DNA of 64,000 nucleotides from Trebonia sp964581815 (GTDB lineage: Bacteria; Actinomycetota; Actinomycetes; Streptosporangiales; Streptosporangiaceae), in NCBI GenBank assembly GCA_964581815.1, contig CAZORE010000026.1, positions 1-64,000 on the forward strand, read 5' to 3'. Positions 25,650 through 33,159 of this stretch are shown here, piece after piece. The translations under genes and the position numbers were made by a program. Under the pieces are notes generated by a model. That model searched no databases, was not told the DNA's origin, and saw only the letters and a program-made list of their open reading frames with translations. Within the stretch, counting starts at the first letter, position 1. The number at the start of each line of letters is the position of its first letter.

Positions 25650-26342
25650 TTAGTGGTACCACCAGGCTGCTGCCCGGCGCCCGCTGCGGGTCAGCCCTAT
25701 TTGCTGGTCGATGTCCTGCGGGTCAGCCGTGGCGAGGCCGGACAGCATCGCGATTGCCTTCCGGCCCTCGCGGAGAAGGCGACGGGAGTCGCCACGGACG
25801 GCTTGGTGACGCAACCGCCGTAGGCGGGCACGGTGCTTGCGGTGGATCCAGCCGCGCAGGTGCGGCCGTGCGACCCGGGCCGCGTCGGCAAGGACCACGA
25901 AGGTGACATCCCGGTCCGCGGGTGCCGGGTCCTCAAGCACCGCGGCCAGTCGTGCCGCTGCAGCCTGGACGGGGCCAGGGTCGAGGACCGTGAGGGTACC
26001 GTCAGTGACGTCGAGGACGCCGGCGCGGGCCGCTGTGCTCAGGTAGGGGTTGATGCGCCGTGGTCCGCGCCACCTTACCCACCACAGCACGGTAAGCGGG
26101 TCCGCTGGCGGGGGCCACTTTTCATCCAGCGCGCGCAGCGCCTCGTCGGCGTGTGGTTCCCCTGTTGGCGTCGCGCCCAGGAGGGTCAGTCCGTCCGCGC
26201 GGACCGCGATCCGCCCGGCTGCTTCAAGGTCGGCCAACTCCGCGACCGCCAGGGCGTAGGAAAGCCTCGGCCCGAACCGCACCTGCCCGCTCCCCGCCTC
26301 TATCGCGCACAGCACCAAGTCCATGCCGCATGACGCCATCAT
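25650..26342 (-). CDS. GPP34/GOLPH3-like family protein
   Basis: A 230-residue member of the GPP34 family (eukaryotic Golgi phosphoprotein 3, which binds PI4P). Actinobacterial members are of unknown function. Visible: FGPRLSYALAVAELADLEAA, GRIAVRADGLTLLGATPTGE, DPVP-like ADPLTVLWWVRWRGPRRINP and a basic C-terminal helix. The start is unclear: two ATG codons at 26342 and 26339 and another at 26324, none with a strong ribosome site. Faces the oxidoreductase remnant. Confidence 0.82.
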   Translation of the reverse strand: MMASCGMDLVLCAIEAGSGQVRFGPRLSYALAVAELADLEAAGRIAVRADGLTLLGATPTGEPHADEALRALDEKWPPPADPLTVLWWVRWRGPRRINPYLSTAARAGVLDVTDGTLTVLDPGPVQAAAARLAAVLEDPAPADRDVTFVVLADAARVARPHLRGWIHRKHRARLRRLRHQAVRGDSRRLLREGRKAIAMLSGLATADPQDIDQQIGLTRSGRRAAAWWYH

Positions 26343-26780
26343 GCCAGGGTCTCAGTCTGGTTGGTCACCAGGCCATTCTTGCGCAGCAGCCGAAAAGCGG
26401 TGCTATTTCTGCCCATCGCTCTCGCAGACTCCAATCCCTTGGAGTGGCCGCCGAGTCAAGGATCTGCGCGGCAGCCTAGAGCCCGCTGACGAGTGCGAGC
26501 GACGAAGAGAAGGCGGGTGAAATGCCCGGCAGCAAGGGCTTTCTGCGTGGAGCCGCCTATCGGAATCGAACCGATGACCTACGCACTACGAGCGGGGGTG
26601 AAAAAGCAGGGCGACCGGAGCCATACACGGGGGGCACGGGGGCGCGGGCCCCCCGGTGACGGAGTCCGTGACCTCGGCGGGATTCTGGTCGGCTGTCCAG
26701 GAAAGTCCAGGGAGTCGGAGAGTCGTTCATCCGCTCGGCTCCCACTGTGGCTCCCACCGCGCTGGTCGTATGCTCTCACT
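26343..26780. other. Gene-poor interval containing a tRNA-Thr fragment
   Basis: No supported protein gene. Apparent peptides such as EPPIGIEPMTY read from 26500-26600 are translation of the tRNA fragment on the wrong strand. A GC-rich run of C and G follows near 26640. Confidence 0.5.
26548..26592 (-). tRNA. tRNA-Thr(CGT) 3' fragment, likely integration scar
   Basis: On the minus strand it reads anticodon loop CTCGTAG, 3' anticodon stem, variable loop, T arm (GGTTCGATTCC), acceptor strand and encoded CCA. The 5' half (acceptor, D arm and 5' anticodon stem) is missing: the base-pairing partner is not present beyond 26592. A tRNA cut at the anticodon loop is the usual remnant left by a tRNA-targeting integrase. 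No intact tRNA-Thr is found elsewhere in the window. Confidence 0.75.
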
Positions 26781-27224
26781 GTGCAGGACCGCGATGCGAC
26801 GCCCGACGACGAGCTCGAAGCATCCCTGGCGAGATACACAGCGTCCGCTGCCGAGTGGGCCCGTGTGCAGGCTGAGTCAGGGCCGAGCATCATCGCAGCG
26901 GTCTGAGATTACCTCGCTGCCCTTCCGGTGGAGGGTGAAAGTCTCGACCGGGCACAGAGCACAGGGCCAGACGACCAGGGCGCACTGGTCGCACTAGGGA
27001 ATCTGGCTGAGCGCTCAAGGGGCCTGGGTGAGCTGGCTCAGATACAGTCGCTGGCCCTGCTGGCGGCCGTCGTCCGCTGGTTCAGCAGCGAGTCCGGCCG
27101 CTCGGAAGCAGAGATCTTGGACACGCTGGAATCTCCTTTCCGGGAGGGGGAAGACGAGACTCTGGCCGCGATACAGCAAGTCGAGCAATCTCTTCACGAC
27201 TCCGCGCATGACAAGGGCGAGTAG
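26781..27224 (+). pseudogene. Uncharacterised small gene with an in-frame TGA
   Basis: A frame from GTG 26781 (VQDRDATPDDELEASLARY ... SIIAAV) to TGA 26904-26906 continues in the same frame (DYLAALPVEGESLDRAQ ... LHDSAHDKGE) to 27224, about 146 residues if read through. Acidic, helical, no recognised family. A TATGCT -10-like box at 26769-26774 would start transcription at the GTG itself, a leaderless message. It may be a nonsense-mutated gene or two short ones; a GTG at 26928 could restart. Lies between the tRNA scar and mazEF. Confidence 0.45.
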
Positions 27225-27293
27225 CCCCGCCAGGCAGCTGTGCGCGGCTTCGCAGGCCCTTCCGCCGTCAGGCAAGAGATGTATACTTTCGGT

Positions 27294-27527
27294 ATGGCAG
27301 ATCCGATTACATTCCGCCCCACGGCTGAGGATACAGAAAATCTCGCGATCCTGACGGCGGACGGCACCAGCCCGACTCACGCGATCCGGCACGCGCTGGA
27401 ACTCGCCGCGCACAGCAAACGCCAGGAAGACCTGCGCGCCGACGCAGCACGGCTGGCCGCTAATCCCGAGTACCAGGCGGAAATCCGCGCGGTTCGCGAG
27501 GAACTGGACGAGCTCCGTGCGTGGTGA
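27294..27527 (+). CDS. MazE-like antitoxin
   Basis: A 77-residue protein (MADPITFRPTAEDTENLAIL, then DGTSPTHAIRHALELAAHSK) with a ribbon-helix-helix-like N-terminus and an acidic C-terminal tail expected to wrap the toxin. ATG 27294 lies directly at the predicted transcription start after TATACT (27282-27287), so the message may be leaderless. Overlaps the toxin start by 11 bp. Confidence 0.75.
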   Translation: MADPITFRPTAEDTENLAILTADGTSPTHAIRHALELAAHSKRQEDLRADAARLAANPEYQAEIRAVREELDELRAW

Positions 27528-27834
27528 CGTCTACCGGCTCAAGAGGCCCCGCTCCGCACAAGGACACGAGCAGCAAGGCGAACGCTACGCCGTCGTCGTC
27601 CAGGCCAACGCCTACGAACACCTCTCAACCTGGCTCGTGGCCCCGACGACCACTAAGTCCTTCGGATCCATGATCCACCCCACCATCCAACTCCTCGGCC
27701 AGGACGTCCGGGTACTGGTCGAGCAGACTACCGCTGTCGACCCGCAGCGCCTCGGCGACTTCGCGGGCCGCCTGGACGCGGATGAACTCATGGAAATCAA
27801 CGTGGCCCTACGCGCCGTACTGGACCTCGAGTAG
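27517..27834 (+). CDS. MazF/PemK-type mRNA interferase toxin
   Basis: 105 residues, the normal size for MazF. MRGDVYRLKRPR, ERYAVVVQANAYEHLSTWLV, PTTTKSFGSMIHPTIQL and VLVEQTTAVDPQRL follow the MazF pattern, including the conserved strand before the Q/T-loop. It would cut mRNA at a short motif that cannot be predicted. GTG start inside the antitoxin gene. Second gene of a toxin-antitoxin pair in the accessory region. Confidence 0.85.
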   Translation: MRGDVYRLKRPRSAQGHEQQGERYAVVVQANAYEHLSTWLVAPTTTKSFGSMIHPTIQLLGQDVRVLVEQTTAVDPQRLGDFAGRLDADELMEINVALRAVLDLE

Positions 27835-27931
27835 CAGGCGAGTGCCGACGGGCGCTCAACGGTCCTTAATGGCACGGTGCGGGTTGGCAGTCAATCGACT
27901 CCGACCACAGGCTCTCTGACCTGCGAAATGG

Positions 27932-28002
27932 AGCGGATGACGGGAATCGAACCCGCACTGTCAGCTTGGGAAGCTGATGTTCTGCCATTGAACTACATCC
28001 GC
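27932..28002 (-). tRNA. tRNA-Gly(CCC)
   Basis: Complete cloverleaf on the minus strand: acceptor GCGGATG pairs with CATCCGC, anticodon loop TTCCCAA, T arm GGGTTCGATTCCC. CCA is encoded at 27929-27931. Confidence 0.95.
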
Positions 28003-28142
28003 AGGTGCGACCGCAGTCGCGCGCAGGGCTACGCGCCTTGACTCGCACATCCTACCGGAACGGCGGCTAGCTCGCGCCCCCTGCGCTGATGTCTGCCCGC
28101 GAGTCCGGCACTGCCGCGAGACCGGCGCGCGTCCGCGTGTCG

Positions 28143-28376
28143 CTAGGACGCCCCGACGTCGTACTCGCCGCGGCTCGCGCGGTCAAGGAAGGCACGCCAT
28201 GCCTGGGTGGAACACCGGACCGCCGATGCCAGGCGGTTCGCAGAGTCACGGATCACGACCTGGTTCAAGTCGACGGCAACTTCCACGCAATTGCCGTTGT
28301 TCATGCTGTGGCGGGACGTGCGCCAAGGAGACCTCTGTTGCGGCAACCCGCCGCTCATATCCGGTTGGCTTGACAT
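28143..28376 (-). CDS. DUF397 domain protein (first copy)
   Basis: 77 residues of the DUF397 family, small partners of XRE-DUF5753 regulators in filamentous actinomycetes. Motif WRTSRHSMNNGNCVEVAVDL then VVIRDSANRLASAV fits the family core, usually W-x-x-S-S-x-S-x-x-x-G-x-C-V-E-V. ATG 28376 follows GGGG. Third gene of the unit that starts with the XRE gene at 29738. Confidence 0.8.
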   Translation of the reverse strand: MSSQPDMSGGLPQQRSPWRTSRHSMNNGNCVEVAVDLNQVVIRDSANRLASAVRCSTQAWRAFLDRASRGEYDVGAS

Positions 28377-28562
28377 GTTGATCACCCCGTTCAGTTTCGA
28401 GGGAAACTCTAGCTTAACAGAGGGGAGTCAACGCACAAAAGAAAATAGCAGGGCCGAGAGGTGAACAGAGATCCATACCGGAAAACGGCCGGAAGCGGCC
28501 TGAAGATACATCAAGCCGTTCAGGTCCTACGCGTATCACGGAGAGAACCGAACGGCCTGATG

Positions 28563-28778
28563 TTAAAGCACTATGTCGAAAGCACCCTGTCGCGTCGTCG
28601 CGATAAACGGCAGCCAGGAACTCGCGGGATAGCGAACTACCTGTCCGCCGGGATTCATCGAGTCACGTACAAAAATAATTCCACTGGCTGCGGCAACTTC
28701 CACACAGGCCCCATTATTCATGCTTCTGGCCGCCTTCCGCCAGGGAAGACGGTCGCTTTCAACAGAGTCGATAGCCAT
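28563..28778 (-). CDS. DUF397 domain protein (second copy)
   Basis: 71 residues from ATG 28778 behind AGGGAGGG. Core LPWRKAARSMNNGACVEVAA then IIFVRDSMNPGGQVVRYPAS is the DUF397 pattern; it is about as similar to the copy at 28143 as two paralogues would be. It follows the XRE-DUF5753 gene by about 90 bp on the same strand, the usual arrangement. Confidence 0.8.
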   Translation of the reverse strand: MAIDSVESDRLPWRKAARSMNNGACVEVAAASGIIFVRDSMNPGGQVVRYPASSWLPFIATTRQGAFDIVL

Positions 28779-28865
28779 TATCCCTCCCTTCATGCTGATA
28801 GCCTGGCACCCGAGAATGCCAGGCTTCCTGGTACTTATCCTGCATCCTCGCACGGTGTTCCGCGT

Positions 28866-29738
28866 TCAAGGATTCATGACTGTTAAATCGGCCGAACCGT
28901 ACTCGACAGCGATCTCAGACAGCAGCGCTATTGTCTCTTGTGGATCCAATGCGATATTTTGCAGATATTCGAATATTTGCTGGTATCGAGCGACTTCAGA
29001 CTCACGCTCGATGTACAGCCAGCCCATCAAGCCCTCTACATATACCACAGGCGGCACCACGTCGAACTCGAGGATGTTAAACATGTTATCCATTGCCGGG
29101 TGCGCGCCTGCGGCGTACGGGAGGACCTGGAGCGTGACGCTGGGCCGGCTTGCCACCGCCTTGAGATGCCGCAGTTGCCCGGCCATCGTTGCTCCCCCGC
29201 CGATGACCCGGTGCAGAACAGCCTCATCCAGAATCGTGTGCAACGGCAGGGGCGTCTCCCTGGTAAGTATCTCCTGCCTCCTGAACCGGACGGTCATTAG
29301 CTCGTCCGCTCTTTCCGGCGTAATCTCCCCTGGCAGGCCGCCCGAGTACATCGCCCGCATGTAGCCGACTGTCTGCAGCAGGCCAGGAACGATCGATGAC
29401 TGGTAATAACTGGTGGCCATAGCGGCCTGCTCCAGGTCGACGTAGGCCGCAAAGTCCAGGTCGTGAGACTGCCACCAGCCCTGTTGCTTGCCTTCCTTGG
29501 CGAGCTCCGTCATATAGGCGACCTGCGCCTGATCGGTAACGCCATATATGCCACTCAGGTCACGAATATCTCGCGGTGTCGCACCGCGCTGCCCGGTCTC
29601 CATTCTGCTCACCTTCGAGGGCGAGCACAGTAGCAACTCGGCGACTTGGTCAACCGTTAGCCCTTTCTCGAGGCGAAGGGCGCGAAGCCGGGCACCGAGT
29701 TCACGACGGCGGAGCGTGGGACTGCGCACGTCTGACAC
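28866..29738 (-). CDS. XRE-type HTH regulator with DUF5753 domain
   Basis: 290 residues. HTH at ~12-65 (LGARLRALRLEKGLTVDQVA, LLLCSPSKVSRMETGQRGAT), then the DUF5753 domain (QSSIVPGLLQTVGYMRAMYS, RRQEILTRETPLPLHTILDE, LQVLPYAAGAHPAM). GTG 29738 with GGGAG 6 nt upstream. In Streptomyces such regulators (WhiJ family) pair with DUF397 proteins and affect development and antibiotics; here two DUF397 genes follow. Confidence 0.9.
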   Translation of the reverse strand: MSDVRSPTLRRRELGARLRALRLEKGLTVDQVAELLLCSPSKVSRMETGQRGATPRDIRDLSGIYGVTDQAQVAYMTELAKEGKQQGWWQSHDLDFAAYVDLEQAAMATSYYQSSIVPGLLQTVGYMRAMYSGGLPGEITPERADELMTVRFRRQEILTRETPLPLHTILDEAVLHRVIGGGATMAGQLRHLKAVASRPSVTLQVLPYAAGAHPAMDNMFNILEFDVVPPVVYVEGLMGWLYIERESEVARYQQIFEYLQNIALDPQETIALLSEIAVEYGSADLTVMNP

Positions 29739-30249
29739 TGAAGCTCCCTGCCTTCCACGCCAGGAGGAGCACTACGGGACACGTACCAAGAAAGCCCAGG
29801 TAAGCATGGTCTCCCGCTCCATGCCGATGGCACATGAGTATGTCACTTTGCTTTGGCACTTGCCAACAGCACATGCGGGATGCACCATGAAATTAGTCCG
29901 CAGAAGGCATCCTCAAGCGACCCGCCGACAACGGGGTCGAGCGGTGACCCAAAGGGTTACCGATCCAAGATCGCTAGCCAAAGGGCGTCGCGCGAGCCGG
30001 CGATTTTGAGATGGAGGCAATGCCATCGCTGCTCATTCCGTGCGTCCGCTTCCACTATGTGCGAGCGCGCGTGCCCCGGCCAGGCAACGCAGGTCGAAGG
30101 CCCAGGATCCAAGACCGCAACCAGTCCTGCACTGCGGTGCGAGCCAGGTGAAGGACGAGATGCCCTGGAAATGCCGCTGGGCCGGTGCTGCCACACCGAC
30201 CCAGCAAAGCACCACCCGTCCTCAGGAACCACCGAGAAGGGCTAGTGAC
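29739..30249. other. Gene-free interval, somewhat lower GC
   Basis: No ribosome site/start combination with coding character was found on either strand. It must contain the XRE promoter (minus) and that of the small gene at 30250. Confidence 0.4.
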
Positions 30250-30702
30250 GTGTTCTACGGTAGCAACCTGTACAGAAATGACAAGCCCCATTGGCCTATT
30301 AGTAACGCAACGGAAACACCGGAAGTTCCAGCAGCCGGCCCGGGACTGATCGCGGCTGCCGTCTGCATGTGGGACCACTCCTGCGCGACCCAGGTGACCG
30401 GGGGGAGCGGGCTGGCCGCCCGGGTCGGTAACCGGGTTCGGTTCGCCTGCGGGAGCTGCGCGGCCTGGCTGGTCGGGCTACCGCGCCGCGCTGGCGCAAG
30501 GCTCTACGCAATGACCGATGCCGAGGCTCGCTGGTGGTACTGGCACGTCACCGAACGGTGCGGCGGGCTTGTCCATCAGTACCGGGACTCACGATTCGAG
30601 CTGCTGCGGTACGACGCCACCGTCCGCCGCGAAGAGCCCCGCGCCGAACTGCCCAGCCCGGAGGCTTCGCCGCCCGACTGCCCGTGTGCCGGGGGCCGGT
30701 GA
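30250..30702 (+). CDS. Uncharacterised protein with CxxC, possible metal-binding
   Basis: 150 residues from GTG 30250 behind GAAGGG. Contains ICMWDHS-type CMWDHSCATQ, CGSC in the middle and ERCGGLVHQYRDS, then a proline-rich tail ending PDCPCAGGR: several cysteines that could bind a metal. No family recognised. Start and gene are supported only by the ribosome site and cysteine spacing. Upstream frame is open but not coding-like. Converges with etfD. Confidence 0.4.
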   Translation: MFYGSNLYRNDKPHWPISNATETPEVPAAGPGLIAAAVCMWDHSCATQVTGGSGLAARVGNRVRFACGSCAAWLVGLPRRAGARLYAMTDAEARWWYWHVTERCGGLVHQYRDSRFELLRYDATVRREEPRAELPSPEASPPDCPCAGGR

Positions 30703-30745
30703 CCGGCGAAGCCCGCCTGCGTTCGCGCTGACTGCTTGCCTTCTC

Positions 30746-32905
30746 TTACGCTTCGGCCCCGTCCCCCTGCACCGCTCCCTCGCGGAGCTTGACGGCGCGG
30801 ACCAGGAGCTGGGCGACGTCGATGACCTCGAGGGTCTGCTTGGCCTGGCCGGCTGCCTTCTTGGCGTTGACGGCGTCGCCGAGCATGACCATGCAGTAGG
30901 GGCAGGCGGTGGAGATGGTGTCGGGGTCCAGGGCGAGGGCCTCGTCGATCCGTTCCTCGTTGATCCTCTTGCCGGTTCTCTCCTCGAGCCACATGCGGGC
31001 GCCGCCGGCGCCGCAGCAGAAGCCTTTGCCCTTGCACCGGTGCATCTCCTCGGCCCGGGTGCCGGGGACGGCGTCGATGATCTCCCGCGGCGGCGTGTAG
31101 ACCTTGTTGTGCCGGCCAAGGAAGCACGGGTCGTGGTAGGTGATCTTCTCCTCCACCGGGTTGACCGGGGTGAGCTTGCCCTCCTCGACGAGCCGGGCGA
31201 GCAGCTGGGTGTGGTGTATCACCTCGTAGTTGCCGCCGAGCTGCGGGTACTCGCGGCTGATGGTGTTGAAGCAGTGCGGGCAGGAGGCGATGACCTTCTT
31301 GCCCGTCCCCGCGCCCACGCCGGCGTCGTTGAGTGTCTCGATGTTCTGCTGGGCGAGCATGTTGAACACGAACTCGTTGCCCAGGCGGCGGGCCGGGTCG
31401 CCGGTGCACGCCTCCATCGGGCCGAGCACGGCGAACTTCACCCCGGCCACGTGCAGCAGTTCCGCGATCGCCTTGGTGGCCTTCTTCGCCCGGTCCTCAA
31501 GCGCCCCGGCGCAGCCGACCCAGTACAGGTACTCCACGTCGGCGGGGATGACACCGTCGAGGACGGGGACCTCGAAGTCAAGCTCGGTGATCCACTCAAG
31601 CCGCTTGTCCTCGGCCATGCCCCACGGGTTACCGCGGCGCTCCAGGTTGTTCAGCATCGTGGTCGCCTCGGTGGGGAAGGCGGACTCGATGAGCACCTGG
31701 TGGCGGCGCATCCCGTTGATGTGGTCGATGTGCTCGATGTCGACCGGGCACTCGTTCACGCACGCGCCGCAGTTGGTGCACGCCCAGATCACCTCGGGAT
31801 CGATGACCCCGTTGTCCGCCTCGGGGCCGACCAGCGGGCGGGACGCCTCGGCCTTGATCAGGTCGGACAGGCTTTCCCGCTGCTCCTCGCTGGCCAGCAG
31901 GTACGGGGCCTTGGCGAACGCGTGGTCGCGCAGGTCGAGGATCAGCTGCTTGGGGCTCAATGGCTTGCCGGTCACCCAGGCGGGGCACTGCGACTGGCAG
32001 CGGCCGCACTCGGTGCAGGTGCCCAGGTCGAGCATGCCCTTCCAGGTCAGGTCCTCGACCTTGCCGATGCCGAACACGTCGGTGTCCGGGTCGGCTTCCT
32101 CGAAGTCGAGCACCTTCCCGCCCGAGCGCATCGGCTCAAGCGGCCCCAGGGCGTCCGGGCGGCGGGAGAACATGACGTTCACCGGGGCGAGGAAGATGTG
32201 CAGGTGCTTGGAGTAGGTCACGATCACCAGGAAGGCGAGGACCACGGCCAGCTGCAGCAGGATGAAGACGACCTCGAGCACCGAGTTGACCCCGTACCCG
32301 AGCGGGTGCAGGATCTGGGCCACGACCCAGGACGCGAACGCCCAGGCGTGCGGGTAGGGGAACACGCCGGTGTTCTGCTGCGCGCCCCGGTAGATCAGCA
32401 GCGTGATGATGACCGAGGCGATCATGCCGAGCACGACCCAGGCGGCCCTGGTGTGCGAGCCGAAGAACCGTGACTTGCGGCCTTCCTTATGCGGGTCGTT
32501 GCGCAGCCGGATGACCGTGAACGTGGCGATGCCGCAGAGCACCCCGACGGCGAACAGGTCCTCGATGAACCCGACAACCGCCCAGTGCCCGATCCACGGG
32601 ATCGAGAACGTCCGCTGGAACAGCGACCCGTAGGCCTCCAGGATCGTCAGCATCAGCACGAGGAAGCCCCAGAACGTGGCGGCGTGCGCCATCCCGGGAA
32701 CTGTCCACTTCAGCAGCTTCCGCTGCCCGATCACCTCGGTCAGCTGCGTTTCCGCCTCACCCCCCGGGTGCGACTTCGCGTACTCCAGCCGCTCCGGCGC
32801 GGGCTGGCCGCTGAACGCCAGCCGCTTCAGCCACCACACCCGCTGCCCGGCCACGGCAAACGCCGCCGCGGTCAGCACCAGGCCGACGATCATCCGCAGG
32901 ACCAC
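30746..32905 (-). CDS. Membrane Fe-S reductase, EtfD-like (ETF:menaquinone oxidoreductase)
   Basis: 719 residues. N-terminal NarI-like membrane domain (GLVLTAAAFAVAGQRVWWLK, several helices to ~245), two 4Fe-4S motifs (CTECGRCQSQCP and CTNCGACVNECP) and two CCG domains (GCAGALEDRA ... CTGDPARRLG; HDPCFLGRHNK ... GFCCGAGGARMW). This is the architecture of mycobacterial EtfD (Rv0338c), which passes beta-oxidation electrons from ETF to menaquinone. AGGAGG lies 6 nt before GTG 32905, whereas the upstream TTG at 32911 touches it, so 32905 is the better start. Confidence 0.88.
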   Translation of the reverse strand: MVLRMIVGLVLTAAAFAVAGQRVWWLKRLAFSGQPAPERLEYAKSHPGGEAETQLTEVIGQRKLLKWTVPGMAHAATFWGFLVLMLTILEAYGSLFQRTFSIPWIGHWAVVGFIEDLFAVGVLCGIATFTVIRLRNDPHKEGRKSRFFGSHTRAAWVVLGMIASVIITLLIYRGAQQNTGVFPYPHAWAFASWVVAQILHPLGYGVNSVLEVVFILLQLAVVLAFLVIVTYSKHLHIFLAPVNVMFSRRPDALGPLEPMRSGGKVLDFEEADPDTDVFGIGKVEDLTWKGMLDLGTCTECGRCQSQCPAWVTGKPLSPKQLILDLRDHAFAKAPYLLASEEQRESLSDLIKAEASRPLVGPEADNGVIDPEVIWACTNCGACVNECPVDIEHIDHINGMRRHQVLIESAFPTEATTMLNNLERRGNPWGMAEDKRLEWITELDFEVPVLDGVIPADVEYLYWVGCAGALEDRAKKATKAIAELLHVAGVKFAVLGPMEACTGDPARRLGNEFVFNMLAQQNIETLNDAGVGAGTGKKVIASCPHCFNTISREYPQLGGNYEVIHHTQLLARLVEEGKLTPVNPVEEKITYHDPCFLGRHNKVYTPPREIIDAVPGTRAEEMHRCKGKGFCCGAGGARMWLEERTGKRINEERIDEALALDPDTISTACPYCMVMLGDAVNAKKAAGQAKQTLEVIDVAQLLVRAVKLREGAVQGDGAEA

Positions 32906-33061
32906 GCGCAACCTCCTTGTATGCCTGATGACCCAGCCTAACGGCGTGGCCTGTGATGCCCAAGATCCGGTGCCGCAGGGCGGACCGCAGCCAATCCCTA
33001 CTGATGAGTAACTTAGCAGGAAATTCTTTCGGCGGGCGGGAATGATCCGCGGAGCAGAAAA

Positions 33062-33082
33062 GTTGAGCGTAAGTGACTCAAG
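33062..33082. promoter_or_regulatory. HAIR element 1 (HspR operator)
   Basis: GTTGAGC-N7-ACTCAAG, one mismatch to the HspR consensus CTTGAGT-N7-ACTCAAG. It lies just upstream of the -35 of the dnaK promoter. The repressor gene hspR is in the same operon. Confidence 0.8.
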
Positions 33083-33086
33083 TCAT

Positions 33087-33115
33087 TTGACAGCCGGGCA
33101 ACCCTCGGGCAGGCT
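33087..33115 (+). promoter_or_regulatory. Probable dnaK promoter
   Basis: TTGACA (33087-33092), 17-bp spacer, CAGGCT (33110-33115). This fits the actinobacterial housekeeping consensus. It lies between the two HAIR elements; the second overlaps the expected start. Confidence 0.6.
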
Positions 33116-33134
33116 TGAGCCCGGAAGACTCAAC
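33114..33134. promoter_or_regulatory. HAIR element 2 (HspR operator)
   Basis: CTTGAGC-N7-ACTCAAC: two single-base differences from the consensus half-sites. Overlaps the -10 and start region. Confidence 0.8.
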
Positions 33135-33159
33135 TTCACACACACTACAAGGACTGCTC

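Noticed and set aside
26493..26700. Peptide EPPIGIEPMTYALR
   Set aside because: Translation of the tRNA-Thr fragment on the wrong strand; a common false protein.
30518..32473. 651-codon plus-strand frame opposite the Fe-S reductase
   Set aside because: Shadow of a well-supported gene on the minus strand.
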